A DNA stretch of 64,000 bases from Methylocaldum marinum (GCF_003584645.1 NZ_AP017928.1:3324395-3388394); one strand, 5' to 3'; positions 1 through 9,188 are shown, counted from the stretch's first letter. Numbers and translations are program-made. The notes: generated from the letters alone by a model not told the origin.

Positions 1-678
1 CCCGCGGACGATGAAACCACCGGTCGCGCCAAGGGAAGACTGAGGACGAACCCCGCTGACGTTTTCCAGTGCGTCCGTAATCCGCGTGGTTTTCTGATCC
101 TCCATCACCGCTCGCGGTACTACCTGTATCGACACCGGCGTCTCCATGATCGGCGTGTCGGTCTTGGTGGCCGGAAATGTATCGGAAACGGTGTAGGTCT
201 TGTCGTAGGGATCGGTCGGATCGTAATCCGCCTCCGCGTTGTCGACCACAGTGACCTTGTCCAGCGCCAGCATTTCGCCTCCTAGGGCGGAAGAGTCGTC
301 ACGGGCGGTTTTCTCGATCGTATAAGACCCTTGGCCGCTCGGGCGGGCGCTCAGGCCGCTGCCGTCGAGCAGTTTCCGCAGACCTTCCCGGGGCCCATAG
401 GTGCCGGAAAGTCCTTGGGTTTTGAGGCCACGGGTCAAGGCGCTGTCGTAGACGAGCTGCACGCCGCTGGCTTCGGCGAAGCGGTTCAGGGCGGAGGCCA
501 AAGGGCCCGGTGCGATGGCATAGGTTTGTCGAGTGCCGGTGACGGGCGGTTCGGCGGCCAGGCTCGGCGTGCCGCCCTGGAAACACGCCACGGCGGTTGA
601 AAGTATCGCGGCGAATGGTCCACCGCAGCGGTTTAGTCTCCCTTGCTCCGAGCGTTTGTCGGACTGTTTCTGTGTCAT
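1..678 (-). CDS. TonB-dependent siderophore receptor with STN signalling domain (N-terminal part, runs off window)
   Basis: This frame was read directly from the minus strand. It starts at the ATG at 678, preceded by a GGGGGAA ribosome-binding site, and stays open to base 1. The first ~40 residues form a long signal peptide ending near SLAAEPP. An STN (secretin/TonB short N-terminal) domain follows at about residues 48-115, with TYAIAPGPLASALNRFAEAS and VQLVYDSALT as its typical core. The TonB-box region and start of the plug follow (ETPVSIQVVPRAVMEDQ, residues ~180-215), with the usual DALENVSGVRP plug motif. Receptors with an STN domain signal through an inner-membrane anti-sigma factor. 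The fecR and fecI genes immediately upstream on the same strand fit this Fec/Fpv-type cell-surface signalling. The ligand, probably a ferric siderophore, cannot be told from this part. The barrel lies outside the window. Confidence 0.93.
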   Translation of the reverse strand, partial: MTQKQSDKRSEQGRLNRCGGPFAAILSTAVACFQGGTPSLAAEPPVTGTRQTYAIAPGPLASALNRFAEASGVQLVYDSALTRGLKTQGLSGTYGPREGLRKLLDGSGLSARPSGQGSYTIEKTARDDSSALGGEMLALDKVTVVDNAEADYDPTDPYDKTYTVSDTFPATKTDTPIMETPVSIQVVPRAVMEDQKTTRITDALENVSGVRPQSSLGATGGFIVRG

Positions 679-783
679 GGTTCCCCCGAGTTGCGTCTAT
701 CGTTTTGTTTCCGCCGCAGTGGGCGGCTTCCTTTGGTATGACGCGGAGCTCGGGGAAATCCGGAAGTCGAAAATCGACTTTTC

Positions 784-909
784 GTAGCCCGCATGCAGCG
801 TAGCGGAATGCGGGCAATCCGAAACTTCGATCATCCCGGATTCCGCAGGCTTCATCCGGGCTACGTTGGCATGAATCACTCCGGATTTCGTTCACTCCAT
901 CCGGGCTAC
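784..909. repeat. Three copies of a ~30-bp REP-like palindromic repeat
   Basis: Between the receptor and fecR lie three related units. One reads GTAGCCCGCATGCAGCGTAG on the plus strand (from 784). Two read in the opposite orientation and end in CATCCGGGCTAC (about 829-863 and 882-909). Neighbouring units in opposite orientation can pair into long hairpins. They are non-coding and resemble dispersed intergenic palindromes of proteobacterial genomes. They may act as a terminator or mRNA stabiliser between fecR and the receptor gene. Confidence 0.75.
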
Positions 910-921
910 ACTGGCGGACGG

Positions 922-1863
922 TCACGGATGCAGCAAGATCAGGTAATCGGTAAACCGGGTGATTTTAAGCCCCAAGGAATTCTCCAGCGCGGCGATGACG
1001 CCGGCGGGATCATCGGTGCGGAACACGCCGTTCACGGGACGCGCCCTCAAGGCCTTGTCGGTAATGACGATCAGGCCTCGATGGTAACGGCCGAGTTCGG
1101 TGACGATCTCCCCCAGCGGCTTGTTTTCGAAGACCAGCCGACCGCGGCGCCAGGCGGAAACGGCGTCGAGATCGGCCGAGCGGACTTCCGAGGGAGCGGA
1201 GTCGTTGGTATAGGTGGTTTGCTGGCCCGCCGCCAGGACGATTTTTCGATTCGGGGAACCGGGCGACCGGTAATCGACCTCGACCCGGCTTTCGATCACG
1301 GTCACCTGCACCTTTCCGTCCATGTTCTTGACATCGTAGACGGTTCCGAGAGCGGTGGCCGTGCCGTTTCCCGCCCGCACCACGAACGGCCGCGAGGGAT
1401 CGTGCGCGACCTCGAACCAGGCTTCGCCCTCGAGCAGTTCGAGATGCCTCCGGTTCGGGCCGAAGTCGGTGTCGAACGCGCTGCCGCTGCTCAGATGGAC
1501 GATCGAGCCGTCTTCCAGCTTGATGGTGCGGATTTCGCCGATCACGCTCCGGTATTCGGGTCTTGTCGCCAGCAAAGGGACCACGACCAGCGCCAGGAGC
1601 AGGCTTGCGGCCACGGCCCAGCGGGCTCTCGCGGGCTTACGAGGCCCGGCGGTGGCACGATTCGGAACGAAGCGCGGCTTGAGCGCGTCCAATTCGCCCC
1701 AAAACGCGCAAATTTCGGCGAAGGCCGCCCGGTGATCGGCGCTTTGCGCGCGCCAGGCTTCGAAGGCCTCGCGGTCGGCGTCGCCGAGTTCGCCGCTGTC
1801 GAGCTTGACCCACCAATGGCTGGCTTCTTCGCGCAGAGCTTTGGCGAGACGGGGTTGGTTCAT
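922..1863 (-). CDS. fecR: FecR-family anti-sigma factor / transmembrane signal transducer
   Basis: FecR-type inner-membrane regulator that relays the receptor signal from the periplasm to the sigma factor. From the chosen start (MNQPRLAKALREEA) there is an N-terminal DUF4880 domain (residues ~8-55, HWWVKLDSGELGDADREAFE). A single membrane span follows (RWAVAASLLLALVVVPLLA, ~80-100). The FecR domain comes next (~110-210, IRTIKLEDGSIVHLSSGSAF and GEAWFEVAHDPSRPFVVRAG). The C-terminal STN-like segment ends in LGLKITRFTDYLILLHP and would contact the receptor's STN domain. An upstream in-frame ATG at 1917 would add 18 residues unlike the family, so the inner start is preferred. It lies between the sigma gene and the receptor gene on the same strand. 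Confidence 0.93.
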   Translation of the reverse strand: MNQPRLAKALREEASHWWVKLDSGELGDADREAFEAWRAQSADHRAAFAEICAFWGELDALKPRFVPNRATAGPRKPARARWAVAASLLLALVVVPLLATRPEYRSVIGEIRTIKLEDGSIVHLSSGSAFDTDFGPNRRHLELLEGEAWFEVAHDPSRPFVVRAGNGTATALGTVYDVKNMDGKVQVTVIESRVEVDYRSPGSPNRKIVLAAGQQTTYTNDSAPSEVRSADLDAVSAWRRGRLVFENKPLGEIVTELGRYHRGLIVITDKALRARPVNGVFRTDDPAGVIAALENSLGLKITRFTDYLILLHP

Positions 1864-1977
1864 GGGCAATGGATACCTTGAAAGGAACAAAGGCGAACGG
1901 CCGACGATTTCCGCCATTCTATCCCAGTAAGACGCGGCAGACGGCAGAATGAGGAATCGGCGATTGCGGAAAAGGGC

Positions 1978-2490
1978 TCAATCCAGGCTGTCGCGAAGAA
2001 TGGCGAGGGCTTTGCGCAGGTGTTTTTCGACCGAACTGCGGCTTATCTCCAATCGTTCTGAAATCTCGGCCTGGCTCAGATCCTCGAATTTCCTCAGGAT
2101 GAACACTTGCCGGCAGCGGGGCGGAAGATTCCGGACGGCTCGATACAGCCGGTCCAGCCGCTCTTGCGACTCGATGATTCTTTCGGGGTCGGGGGCCGTA
2201 CCCGCGACGTCTTCAAGCTCGGCGTCGTCGGCGAGGTACCGGCTCTCGGTCCTGGCGCGCCGCTCATGATCGGTCGCGAGATTGAAAGCGATGCGATACA
2301 TCAAGGCCCGGGGATTTTCGGCCTGCCGCCAGAGTTCGCCTTGGGCCAGCCGCCGATAGGTTTCCTGGAGGATGTCGGCGACGGTCTCCACGCAACCCAG
2401 GCGGCGGGTCAGCACCCGGCGGATTTCGGAATCGTAATCTTGCACCAGCTTCCCTAGGGAGAGAATAGACAGCGAAAACATGAAAGGCAT
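1978..2490 (-). CDS. fecI: FecI-family ECF RNA polymerase sigma factor
   Basis: Extracytoplasmic-function sigma factor of the iron-uptake (FecI/PvdS) type, about 170 residues. Region 2 is visible as RLGCVETVADILQETYRRLA and ALMYRIAFNLATDHERR. Region 4 carries LPPRCRQVFILRKFEDLSQA followed by the helix-turn-helix ISERLEISRSSVEKHLRKAL. The ATG at 2490 is chosen because AAGGAC lies six bases upstream. A second Met lies at 2481, and a longer in-frame start at 2553 has no family-like sequence. It is first in the fecI-fecR-receptor order and would recruit polymerase to the receptor promoter once FecR is triggered. The regulon and the inducing ligand are not evident. Confidence 0.94.
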   Translation of the reverse strand: MPFMFSLSILSLGKLVQDYDSEIRRVLTRRLGCVETVADILQETYRRLAQGELWRQAENPRALMYRIAFNLATDHERRARTESRYLADDAELEDVAGTAPDPERIIESQERLDRLYRAVRNLPPRCRQVFILRKFEDLSQAEISERLEISRSSVEKHLRKALAILRDSLD

Positions 2491-2807
2491 GGGAGTCCTT
2501 GGCTCACGGAACTGCCCGAATGGCAAGCAACAATCGAGCCCTGCCGATCTCACCCAATGATTTCAATGTTTTGCGTTAAATTGGCCGCGAAGCATCCGCA
2601 AGAGTGAGGCATATCACGCAGTTGGTCCGATAAAGACTGCGTGCGTCAAACGGTGAGGGAGATTGCCGGCAATACATTCCGCAATCTTTATTGGCCGGCC
2701 GCGTCGGGCAGGAGTGAAAATGTGGACGGCGGGGTTCGAGCCTCACCACGACATCGGCTTGCATTCCAGATCTCACCGCGTTCGATCCGGGCTATGGGCG
2801 TCGCCGG
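2491..2807. other. Intergenic region upstream of fecI
   Basis: About 320 bases with no convincing coding sequence on either strand. It must contain the fecI promoter (minus strand), but I see no clear Fur box or sigma-70 hexamers that I would defend. The left part is comparatively AT-rich (TTGCGTTAAATTGG around 2571-2584). Confidence 0.4.
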
Positions 2808-3200
2808 TCAGCCCTGCTTGGGCCGCCTTATCCCCAGCTTGTGCATGCGAAAACGGAGGGTGCCGGGGTTGATCCCAAGAGCGCGGCGGCGCCGGTCTTG
2901 CCTCCGCTGGTCCAGCGGGCCTCTTCCAGGACTTTCGGCAGGTGACCGCGCTCCACGGACTCCAATGGCAGCTCGGAGACTCGGTCCACGCGGCGAAGAT
3001 CTTGAATACGGAGAGATCCGCCGGACTCCCGCTTCATGGGTTCGTCGTCGATCAGGCCCGGGGCCCATTAGCCTCGCCGCCCGATCGACCAGCGGAACGG
3101 CGAGATAACTCTCGGCGCCGATATCGGCCAATTCCCGCCGATGGAGGGGAAAAAGCGCCTGTACGCCTTCAAACAACGGTCGCCGAAGGAATCTCACCAC
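2808..3200 (-). pseudogene. Remnant of an FhlA-type sigma-54-dependent activator (GAF joined to Fis-type HTH, AAA+ domain lost)
   Basis: On the minus strand the frame from 3200 begins with a GAF-domain piece (GVQALFPLHRRELADIGAES, then YLAVPLVD) of the kind found in FhlA-like regulators. A different frame then takes over around 2990-2850 (SVERGHLPKVLEEARWTSGG, KTGAAALLG), matching the linker and first helices of the C-terminal Fis-like DNA-binding domain. The first frame resumes for NPGTLRFRMHKLGIRRPKQG and stop. The order GAF then Fis helix, at least two frameshifts and the absence of any AAA+ sequence show a gene reduced by internal deletion. Its 5' end abuts the stop codon of the SWIM gene. 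It cannot be a working activator. Confidence 0.75.
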
Positions 3201-4027
3201 ACTTTGCCGCGTTTTCTGATCGCTTCATAACATGCTTCCATGGTCTCGACGAAAGAATTCTCGCGCGCCCAGAATTCCGGAAAATCGCCCCCCTTCTTGA
3301 TCAGCAAGGCCGGAACCGCGGGCGGGACGGCGGGTTCGATCCGCTCCGGCAAGCGCTTCCCGAGACGCCAGAACCGTTCCGCCGCCACCGCGCTCGGCAA
3401 GGGCTGCGGACGCGGACGCGTGAAATAGGAGTCGACGGTACTCACCGGTTCCTCCTGCTCGCTCAGGGCATCCGCCAGCACCCGCCCGAGCGGGGTCGCC
3501 CGCAGTTGCTTCATGAGTTCTTCGCGGGACAGGCCGCGCAGCTCGAACAATAGAAAGGGATCCTGGTCGAGTCTCGCCGCCAGGAAGTAATAAAGGCCGG
3601 CGACGTGTTTGCAGGGATTGGCCCAGTCCGGGCAGGAGCAATCGGTCTTCAGGTCCTTGGCGTCACGGGGTAGAAGGCGCAGTCCCAAGGCTTCGAACGG
3701 CTCTTCGATATTGTCCGGCATTTCATTGAGCAGCAGGCGCGAGACGAAAGCGGCGCGGCTGCCAAGGTCAGCGACCACTCGGCTCCAGTCGGAAGCGGCT
3801 ATCGTTTTCAGCTCGACCAGGGTCTGGTAGTACGGCTCCTTGTAAATGCCGAAATAGGGATTGACGTTGCCGCGAACCGTCGCCGAAACCCGGTTCGACC
3901 GGACATTCCAGGACTTGATGCGTTCGCTGCCGGTATAGCCGCGTCCGCGCGCCAGCCGGGCCGGATCGGTGAATGCTTCGAGCGCTTGTATGAATTTGCG
4001 TCCCCACCAGGTACGTACGGTTTTCAT
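3194..4027 (-). CDS. SWIM zinc-finger family protein
   Basis: A 277-residue cytoplasmic protein with a SWIM zinc-finger (CxCx(n)CxH) at CSCPDWANPCKHVAGLYY, near residues 130-147. The N-terminus (TWWGRKFIQALEAFTDPARL, ARGRGYTGSERI) is the conserved start of the bacterial SWIM family. SWIM domains bind zinc and are thought to mediate DNA or protein contacts. The gene sits 16 bases downstream of a large SNF2 helicase gene on the same strand. That pairing is widespread in bacteria and suggests the two products act in one complex, perhaps in DNA repair or remodelling. The exact role is not established. The downstream end touches a regulator remnant. Confidence 0.88.
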   Translation of the reverse strand: MKTVRTWWGRKFIQALEAFTDPARLARGRGYTGSERIKSWNVRSNRVSATVRGNVNPYFGIYKEPYYQTLVELKTIAASDWSRVVADLGSRAAFVSRLLLNEMPDNIEEPFEALGLRLLPRDAKDLKTDCSCPDWANPCKHVAGLYYFLAARLDQDPFLLFELRGLSREELMKQLRATPLGRVLADALSEQEEPVSTVDSYFTRPRPQPLPSAVAAERFWRLGKRLPERIEPAVPPAVPALLIKKGGDFPEFWARENSFVETMEACYEAIRKRGKVW

Positions 4028-4043
4028 GGTTCGCCCCCGTGCT

Positions 4044-7000
4044 TCAATCCAGTACCGCTTGCCGGTTCAGGGCGATGAGTTGCCTGAACGACTCATTGTC
4101 GAGCTTCGCGAGCCAGGATTCGTCGCTGCCGACGATGGTGCCGGCCACCTGCTTCTTGTCCTCTATCATCCGGTCTATGCGTTCTTCCAGGGTGCCGAGG
4201 GTGATGAACTTGTGCACGAACACATTGCGCGTCTGGCCGATGCGGAATGCCCGGTCGGTGGCCTGGTCCTCCACCGCCGGGTTCCACCAGCGGTCGAAAT
4301 GGAACACATGATTGGCGCGGGTCAGGGTGATGCCGACGCCACCGGCCTTGAGCGAGAGGATGAATATCGAGGGCGGGCTCTCCGGATCCTGGAACTGCGC
4401 GATCATCCGTTCGCGGCGGTTGCGCGAGGTACCGCCGTGCAGATAGTAGGTCCGGCATTGCAGCGTGGCCCGGAGCTGGCGCTCCAGCGAGTCGCCGATC
4501 TCGGTGAACTGGGTGAACACCAGGGCGCTCTCGCCTTCGCCGAGCACCTCGCCCAGCATGTCGAGCAGGCGCTCCAGCTTGTGCGAGCGATCCGCCGTGA
4601 ACGGGCTTCCATCCTGCAGGAATTGCGCGGGATGGTTGCAAATCTGCTTGAGCTTCATGAGGGTGGACAGCATCAGTCCCTGGCGCTGGATGCCCTCGCT
4701 CTCTTCCAGCTGGCGCTCCACGTCGCGCACCAGGGACTCGTACAGCGACGCCTGCTCCCGGCTCAGATTGCAGAACTGCCGGTTCTCCACCTTGGCCGGC
4801 AGATCCTTGATGATGGCGGGATCGGTCTTGACCCGGCGGAGGATGAACGGTTCGACCAGTTTCTTCAACAGCGCGGATTTCGCGAGATCGTTGTCCCGCT
4901 GGATCGGCTGTTCGTAGTTCTTGCGGAACTGCGCCTGTTTACCCAGATAGCCGGGGTTGAGGAAATTGAAGATGGACCACAGATCGAGCAGGCGGTTTTC
5001 CACCGGAGTGCCGGTCAGCGCGAGCCGGTAACCGGCGTCGAGCTGCAACACCGCCTTGGTCTGTGCGGCGACCGGGTTCTTGATGTTCTGCGCTTCGTCC
5101 AGGACCACGCGCCGCCAGCGAATCGCGGAAAACAGGCCGGCATCCTTGCGCAGCAGGGTGTAGGAGGTGATGACGACATCGCTGCGCGCGCATTCCTCCC
5201 GGAACGGCTGCTCGTCCTGGGTCCGACCGCTGCCGTGATGGATATGAGTCGCCAGCTGCGGGGCGAAGCGCTCGATTTCCTTCTGCCAATTGCCGATCAC
5301 CGAGGTCGGGACGATCAGCAGGTTCGGCCCCGCGCAGTCCTCTTCTTCTTTCTCGAGAACCAGGCGGGCGATCACCTGTATGGTTTTCCCGAGGCCCATG
5401 TCGTCGGCCAGGCAGCCGCACAGCCCCAGTCGTTCGAGCAGACGCAGCCAGGCGACGCCGCGTTTCTGATATTCGCGCAGGCTGGCGTTCAGCCGCGGCG
5501 GATCGTCGACCGGTTCGAGCTGCCGGTGATCGCGTAGTTTAGCCAGCATGGCGGCGCAGGCGTCTTCCGGCTCCACCTCGAACAGTTCGTTTTCTTCAGC
5601 GCTGCGGCGCAGAAATTCGGGCAGGTTCAGGGTCTCCCCGGTTTCGCCCTGGGCCTTCCAGAAGGCCAGCATTTCCCGCATGCGATCGCGGTCGAGCGCC
5701 ACCCATTGCCCGCGGAACCGCACCAGCGGCGTCTTGGTTTCGACCAACTGTTCCCATTCCTCGGCGCTGACGGTTTCGCCGCCGAGCGTAAGTTCGTAGC
5801 GATACTCGAGCAGCCGGTCCAGGCTCAAGCCGCTCATTGCGGCGACGGCCGCGGGTTTTCGGGCGCTCCCGGAGCCCCGCATGCGCAGCTTGGCGCGGCG
5901 GCGCCCTTGCGGCGTCCACCAGGCGGGAACGATCACCCGAAACCCCGCATCTTCCAGAACCCAGGCGGTTTCGTTGAGAAACTCGAACGCCTGCTCCAGG
6001 CTCAGGTCCAGGACGGTGGGCCGGTCGGATTCCAGGCCTTTCCACAAGTCCGGATAAATGCGTGCCGCTTGCCCCAGCCTCAGCAGCAGATTTTTCTCGA
6101 AATCCCGGCCGAAATTCTTGACCAGCGCCTGGCGCCCGGCCCCGCTCATCGCCCAATAGTCTTCCAGGGCCAGCTGCAGCGAAAAATCCCGGCATGCTGC
6201 CACGCGGAATTCCAGCCGCCAGCGGTCGGGCTCGGTTTCGCCCGCTTCGTGCAGCTGAAGACAGAGTTGAAACCCGGCTTCCCGCCGCTCGCCAGCCAGC
6301 CTGCGCCGCCACTGGCACCACTGGCGGTAGAGCGTCAGATCCCGGGTCGTCTGCCAGGGTTCCCTCGGTTCGCCGCGCAAGCAGGCCTCCATCGGAGAGC
6401 CCTGGATCCGTTTGGCCAGCGCCTGGGTCAGCCTGGCCCCGGTTACGCTGCGCTGGAGCAGCACTTCGGAACAATGCCGCAACAGGCTCTCGGCCTCGTA
6501 GCCGGGACCGGCGCTCGGCGGCATTCGTTCCGCCGCTTCCTGAATCAGGGTCTCGTAAGTGTCCGCGAGGAATTCGCAGCCCGCGTAAAGCTCGTAATCC
6601 CCGCCGGTCCCGGCGTGGAGGCGCAGCGACGGGATGTAGGCGTCCTTGAACAGGATCGCTTTCAGGGATTGAGTGAACCAGTACCAGAATAGAAAATCCG
6701 CGCCGGGCAGCCACTCCCGGGTGCGGAAAATCGACTGGAAGTGAACCTCGTTCAGATGGCCGACAGGATGTTCCGCGAGCCGCCAGCAGGCGATGTTCCA
6801 TTCACCGGGTTCGCCCTGTTCCGGATTGTCGCGTTCGAGATAAGGCGCGAGTTCGGGACAGGCCATGGGCGCGCCGTCGTACCCGGGCAGCGTAAGCGTA
6901 CATTCCACGAAGCGGTCCGCTCCCGCGGCAATGCCTAGCTCCGCGAGCAGTGCGCGCAGCTCCTTGGCGGATAAATGGCGGGGATGCCGGTTACGGGGGG

Positions 7001-7127
7001 GCCGTTCGGACGCCGGCTCGGAGGTCTCCACCCACAGGTGGAAATCCCCGTTTTGAAAAAACCGGGTGCCCGGTTCGGGAAGCCAGAATGCGTGAACGAC
7101 TTTCATGGCTGAATTATCGGTATTCAC
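4044..7127 (-). CDS. SNF2/Rad54-family DEAD/DEAH helicase
   Basis: A 1027-residue superfamily-2 ATPase that translocates on double-stranded DNA. The N-terminal half (to about residue 520) is the SNF2-associated region typical of bacterial homologues. The motor follows: motif I DDMGLGKTIQVIA (~575), motif Ia/Ib LLIVPTSVIGNWQKEIERFA, motif II VVLDEAQNIKN (DEAQ box, ~675) and motif III LALTGTPVENRLLDLWSIFN. The helicase C lobe shows LVFTQFTEIGDSLERQL, LHGGTSRNRRERMIAQFQ, LKAGGVGITLTRANHVFHFD and the arginine-finger motif QATDRAFRIGQTRNVFVHKF (~955). All catalytic motifs are intact. It is followed directly by the SWIM gene, so the two are probably cotranscribed. The substrate in this organism is unknown. 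Confidence 0.95.
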   Translation of the reverse strand: MNTDNSAMKVVHAFWLPEPGTRFFQNGDFHLWVETSEPASERPPRNRHPRHLSAKELRALLAELGIAAGADRFVECTLTLPGYDGAPMACPELAPYLERDNPEQGEPGEWNIACWRLAEHPVGHLNEVHFQSIFRTREWLPGADFLFWYWFTQSLKAILFKDAYIPSLRLHAGTGGDYELYAGCEFLADTYETLIQEAAERMPPSAGPGYEAESLLRHCSEVLLQRSVTGARLTQALAKRIQGSPMEACLRGEPREPWQTTRDLTLYRQWCQWRRRLAGERREAGFQLCLQLHEAGETEPDRWRLEFRVAACRDFSLQLALEDYWAMSGAGRQALVKNFGRDFEKNLLLRLGQAARIYPDLWKGLESDRPTVLDLSLEQAFEFLNETAWVLEDAGFRVIVPAWWTPQGRRRAKLRMRGSGSARKPAAVAAMSGLSLDRLLEYRYELTLGGETVSAEEWEQLVETKTPLVRFRGQWVALDRDRMREMLAFWKAQGETGETLNLPEFLRRSAEENELFEVEPEDACAAMLAKLRDHRQLEPVDDPPRLNASLREYQKRGVAWLRLLERLGLCGCLADDMGLGKTIQVIARLVLEKEEEDCAGPNLLIVPTSVIGNWQKEIERFAPQLATHIHHGSGRTQDEQPFREECARSDVVITSYTLLRKDAGLFSAIRWRRVVLDEAQNIKNPVAAQTKAVLQLDAGYRLALTGTPVENRLLDLWSIFNFLNPGYLGKQAQFRKNYEQPIQRDNDLAKSALLKKLVEPFILRRVKTDPAIIKDLPAKVENRQFCNLSREQASLYESLVRDVERQLEESEGIQRQGLMLSTLMKLKQICNHPAQFLQDGSPFTADRSHKLERLLDMLGEVLGEGESALVFTQFTEIGDSLERQLRATLQCRTYYLHGGTSRNRRERMIAQFQDPESPPSIFILSLKAGGVGITLTRANHVFHFDRWWNPAVEDQATDRAFRIGQTRNVFVHKFITLGTLEERIDRMIEDKKQVAGTIVGSDESWLAKLDNESFRQLIALNRQAVLD

Positions 7128-7179
7128 GCGCGTGAATGGTATACCGATCGTGCGGTTTTTCCATGGCCCGCCGTCCTTT

Positions 7180-8019
7180 TCACTCTTTCAGTCCGCTGGT
7201 GGCGATACCTTGCACGAAAAGCCGCTGAAACACCAGGAATATGATCAGGGTCGGAAGAGCGAAGAGCACGGCGCCCGCCATCAGCAGGGTCCATTCGACC
7301 CTGAACTCGTAGCGGAACATGGCGAGGCCGACCGGGAGGGTGAAGCGGTCGCTGCTGGTGGTCGCGACCAGCGGCCACAGGAATTCGTTCCAATTGCCCT
7401 GGAAGGTATAGATGGCGAGGGCCGCCAGCGCGGGCCTGGAAGCCGGCAGCACCACTCGCCAGAACACCTGGAACCGATTGCAGCCGTCGATACGGGCCGC
7501 TTCTTCCAATTGCCCGGGGATGGATTCGAAAAACTGCTTCATCAGAAAGATGCCGACCACCTGAACCGTGGCCGGCGCAATCAATGCGGTATAGGTATTC
7601 ACCAGGTCCAGGGCATTCAGGAGCATGAACTTGGGCACCAGGGTCACGTGAGCGGGCACCATGAGGGTTGCCAGTAACAGGACGAAGAGCAGATTGCGCC
7701 CCGGGAAGCGTAAACGCGCGAAGGCATAACCGGCGAGCGCGTCGAAAAAGAGATTCGCCAGCGTCACCGCCACGGCCACCGCCGCGCTGTTGAGCAGCCA
7801 TCGGCCGAACGGAATTTCGGTCCATAGCCGCCGGTAATTATCCAGGGTGAAGGGGGCCGGAATGAACTCGATCGGCCAGCCGAACACGTCCCCCGGCAGC
7901 TGAAACGAGATCGACAGCGACCACAGGAAGGGCAAGGCGAAGACTGCGGTCGCCGCGAGCAAGAGCGCGAGGACCGCGAATCGCCGGATGAGGCTTCGGA
8001 CAGCGCCGCCCCTCGTCAT
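7180..8019 (-). CDS. Carbohydrate ABC transporter permease (MalG-type)
   Basis: Inner-membrane subunit of a CUT1-type sugar importer, 279 residues with about six membrane spans (first at LAVLALLLAATAVFALPFLW). The cytoplasmic EAA loop that docks on the ATPase is clear: EAARIDGCNRFQVFWRVVLP (about residues 180-200). The ending (LFVQGIATSGLKE) is characteristic of MalG/UgpE relatives. The start codon overlaps the end of the partner permease gene by four bases (ATGA type), so the two are translationally coupled. No ABC ATPase gene is adjacent. A shared MsmK/MalK-like ATPase elsewhere would be needed. The sugar cannot be predicted. Confidence 0.95.
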   Translation of the reverse strand: MTRGGAVRSLIRRFAVLALLLAATAVFALPFLWSLSISFQLPGDVFGWPIEFIPAPFTLDNYRRLWTEIPFGRWLLNSAAVAVAVTLANLFFDALAGYAFARLRFPGRNLLFVLLLATLMVPAHVTLVPKFMLLNALDLVNTYTALIAPATVQVVGIFLMKQFFESIPGQLEEAARIDGCNRFQVFWRVVLPASRPALAALAIYTFQGNWNEFLWPLVATTSSDRFTLPVGLAMFRYEFRVEWTLLMAGAVLFALPTLIIFLVFQRLFVQGIATSGLKE

Positions 8020-8945
8020 GGCGCTTCCGGGCGAACGATCTTCCGCTGTATCCCGGTGACCAGCAGGATGATCGCGAACAGCACTACCGCCGCGGCGGCG
8101 GCATAGCCGAACCGAAAATAGCGGAAGGCGCTGTTATAGATGAAATAGCTGAGCGTGGTGGTGGCGTTGACCGGTCCGCCCGCGCTCATCATGTAGATTT
8201 GATCGAACACCTGGAAGCAGCCGATGATCCCCAGGGTGACCACGAAGAACAGCGTCGGCCCGAGGCCCGGCAGCGTCACGTGCCGGAACCGCGCCCACGG
8301 TCCGGCGCCGTCGAGCCGGGCGGCTTCGTAAAGCGATGCCGGGATGTTCTGGAGCCCGGCCAGCAGCGCCACCATGAAGTAACCCGAGGTCGACCACACG
8401 TTGAGCGCCATGATCGCGCCGAGCGCATAGCGGGGCGATCCGATCCAGTCGGGACCGGCGATTCCGAACCGGGACAGGATGTAATTGAGCAGGCCCGGCT
8501 TCGAGTAAATCCACAAAAAGATGATGGACGTCACCACCGACGAGGTGATCGCCGGAATGTAAAATGCCGCCCGAAAAAATCCCCGGGCGGGAATGTTCCG
8601 GTTGACGGCGAGCGCCAGAACCAGGGCCAGAAGGGTCTGGGCCGGCACCACGCCGAGCACGTAGGCCGTCGTGTTGCGCAGGGACGTGAAAAACAACTCG
8701 TCGCCGGCCAATTCGACGAAATTCTCGACACCCAGGAAGTGCTGTTCGGGCCGGAAAAGATTCCAGTCGAAAAAGGCGACGACGAAAATGAAGACCAGCG
8801 GACCGAATACGAAAAGCGTCAGAACCGCCAGGGCCGGAAACAGGAAAAAATAAGCCGCCCGCGCCTCGCGGCGGCGCTCGGACCGGCCTGCGAGTCGGGC
8901 TCTTGAATGGGTTAACTCGGACATCGGCATAATTCCATTCGGCAT
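8016..8945 (-). CDS. Carbohydrate ABC transporter permease (MalF/UgpA-type)
   Basis: Partner permease of the CUT1-type importer, about 300 residues. The first span is YFFLFPALAVLTLFVFGPLV. The periplasmic loop and helices AFYIPAITSSVVTSIIFLW and GYFMVALLAGLQNIPASLY lead to the EAA loop EAARLDGAGPWARFRHVTLP. The ending VTGIQRKIVR is typical. Three in-frame starts exist (8945, 8930, 8924); the longest is given, but none has a strong ribosome-binding site. The solute-binding gene lies upstream on the same strand, separated by about 450 bases of repeats, so this gene may have its own promoter or depend on read-through. Confidence 0.94.
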   Translation of the reverse strand: MPNGIMPMSELTHSRARLAGRSERRREARAAYFFLFPALAVLTLFVFGPLVFIFVVAFFDWNLFRPEQHFLGVENFVELAGDELFFTSLRNTTAYVLGVVPAQTLLALVLALAVNRNIPARGFFRAAFYIPAITSSVVTSIIFLWIYSKPGLLNYILSRFGIAGPDWIGSPRYALGAIMALNVWSTSGYFMVALLAGLQNIPASLYEAARLDGAGPWARFRHVTLPGLGPTLFFVVTLGIIGCFQVFDQIYMMSAGGPVNATTTLSYFIYNSAFRYFRFGYAAAAAVVLFAIILLVTGIQRKIVRPEAP

Positions 8946-9014
8946 TCGAGCGAATATCCTAAAAACCGCAGTTGACTACCGAAATGACCGCAATGCCCCA
9001 TCAGCCGCCGCATT

Positions 9015-9136
9015 CCCTCACCCCCAACCCCTCTCCCAGAGGGAGAGGGGCTAAACTCCCTTCTCCCGAACCTCAAAACTCCCTCTCCCTTTGGGAGAGG
9101 GGCGGGTGAGGCTCTTGGAGAAGGGCTGGGGATGAG
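9015..9136. repeat. Inverted-repeat element (CCCTCTCCC/GGGAGAGGG family)
   Basis: Two arrays of CCCTCTCCC...GGGAGAGGGG hairpins lie side by side (CCTCTCCCAGAGGGAGAGG, then CCCTCTCCCTTTGGGAGAGG), bounded by TCACCCCCAACCCC and GGGGATGAGGG. Related sequence recurs at 47498-47614. It is non-coding and sits inside the gap between the solute-binding and permease genes. Confidence 0.7.
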
Positions 9137-9188
9137 GGCCTGGCGCTTTTCAGGTTGTATCCAACTGCCGGATTTAGAAATATTCATT

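Noticed and set aside
3969-5537. 522-codon plus-strand open frame
   Set aside because: It lies opposite the SNF2 helicase whose motifs are all in place; composition is that of a shadow frame.
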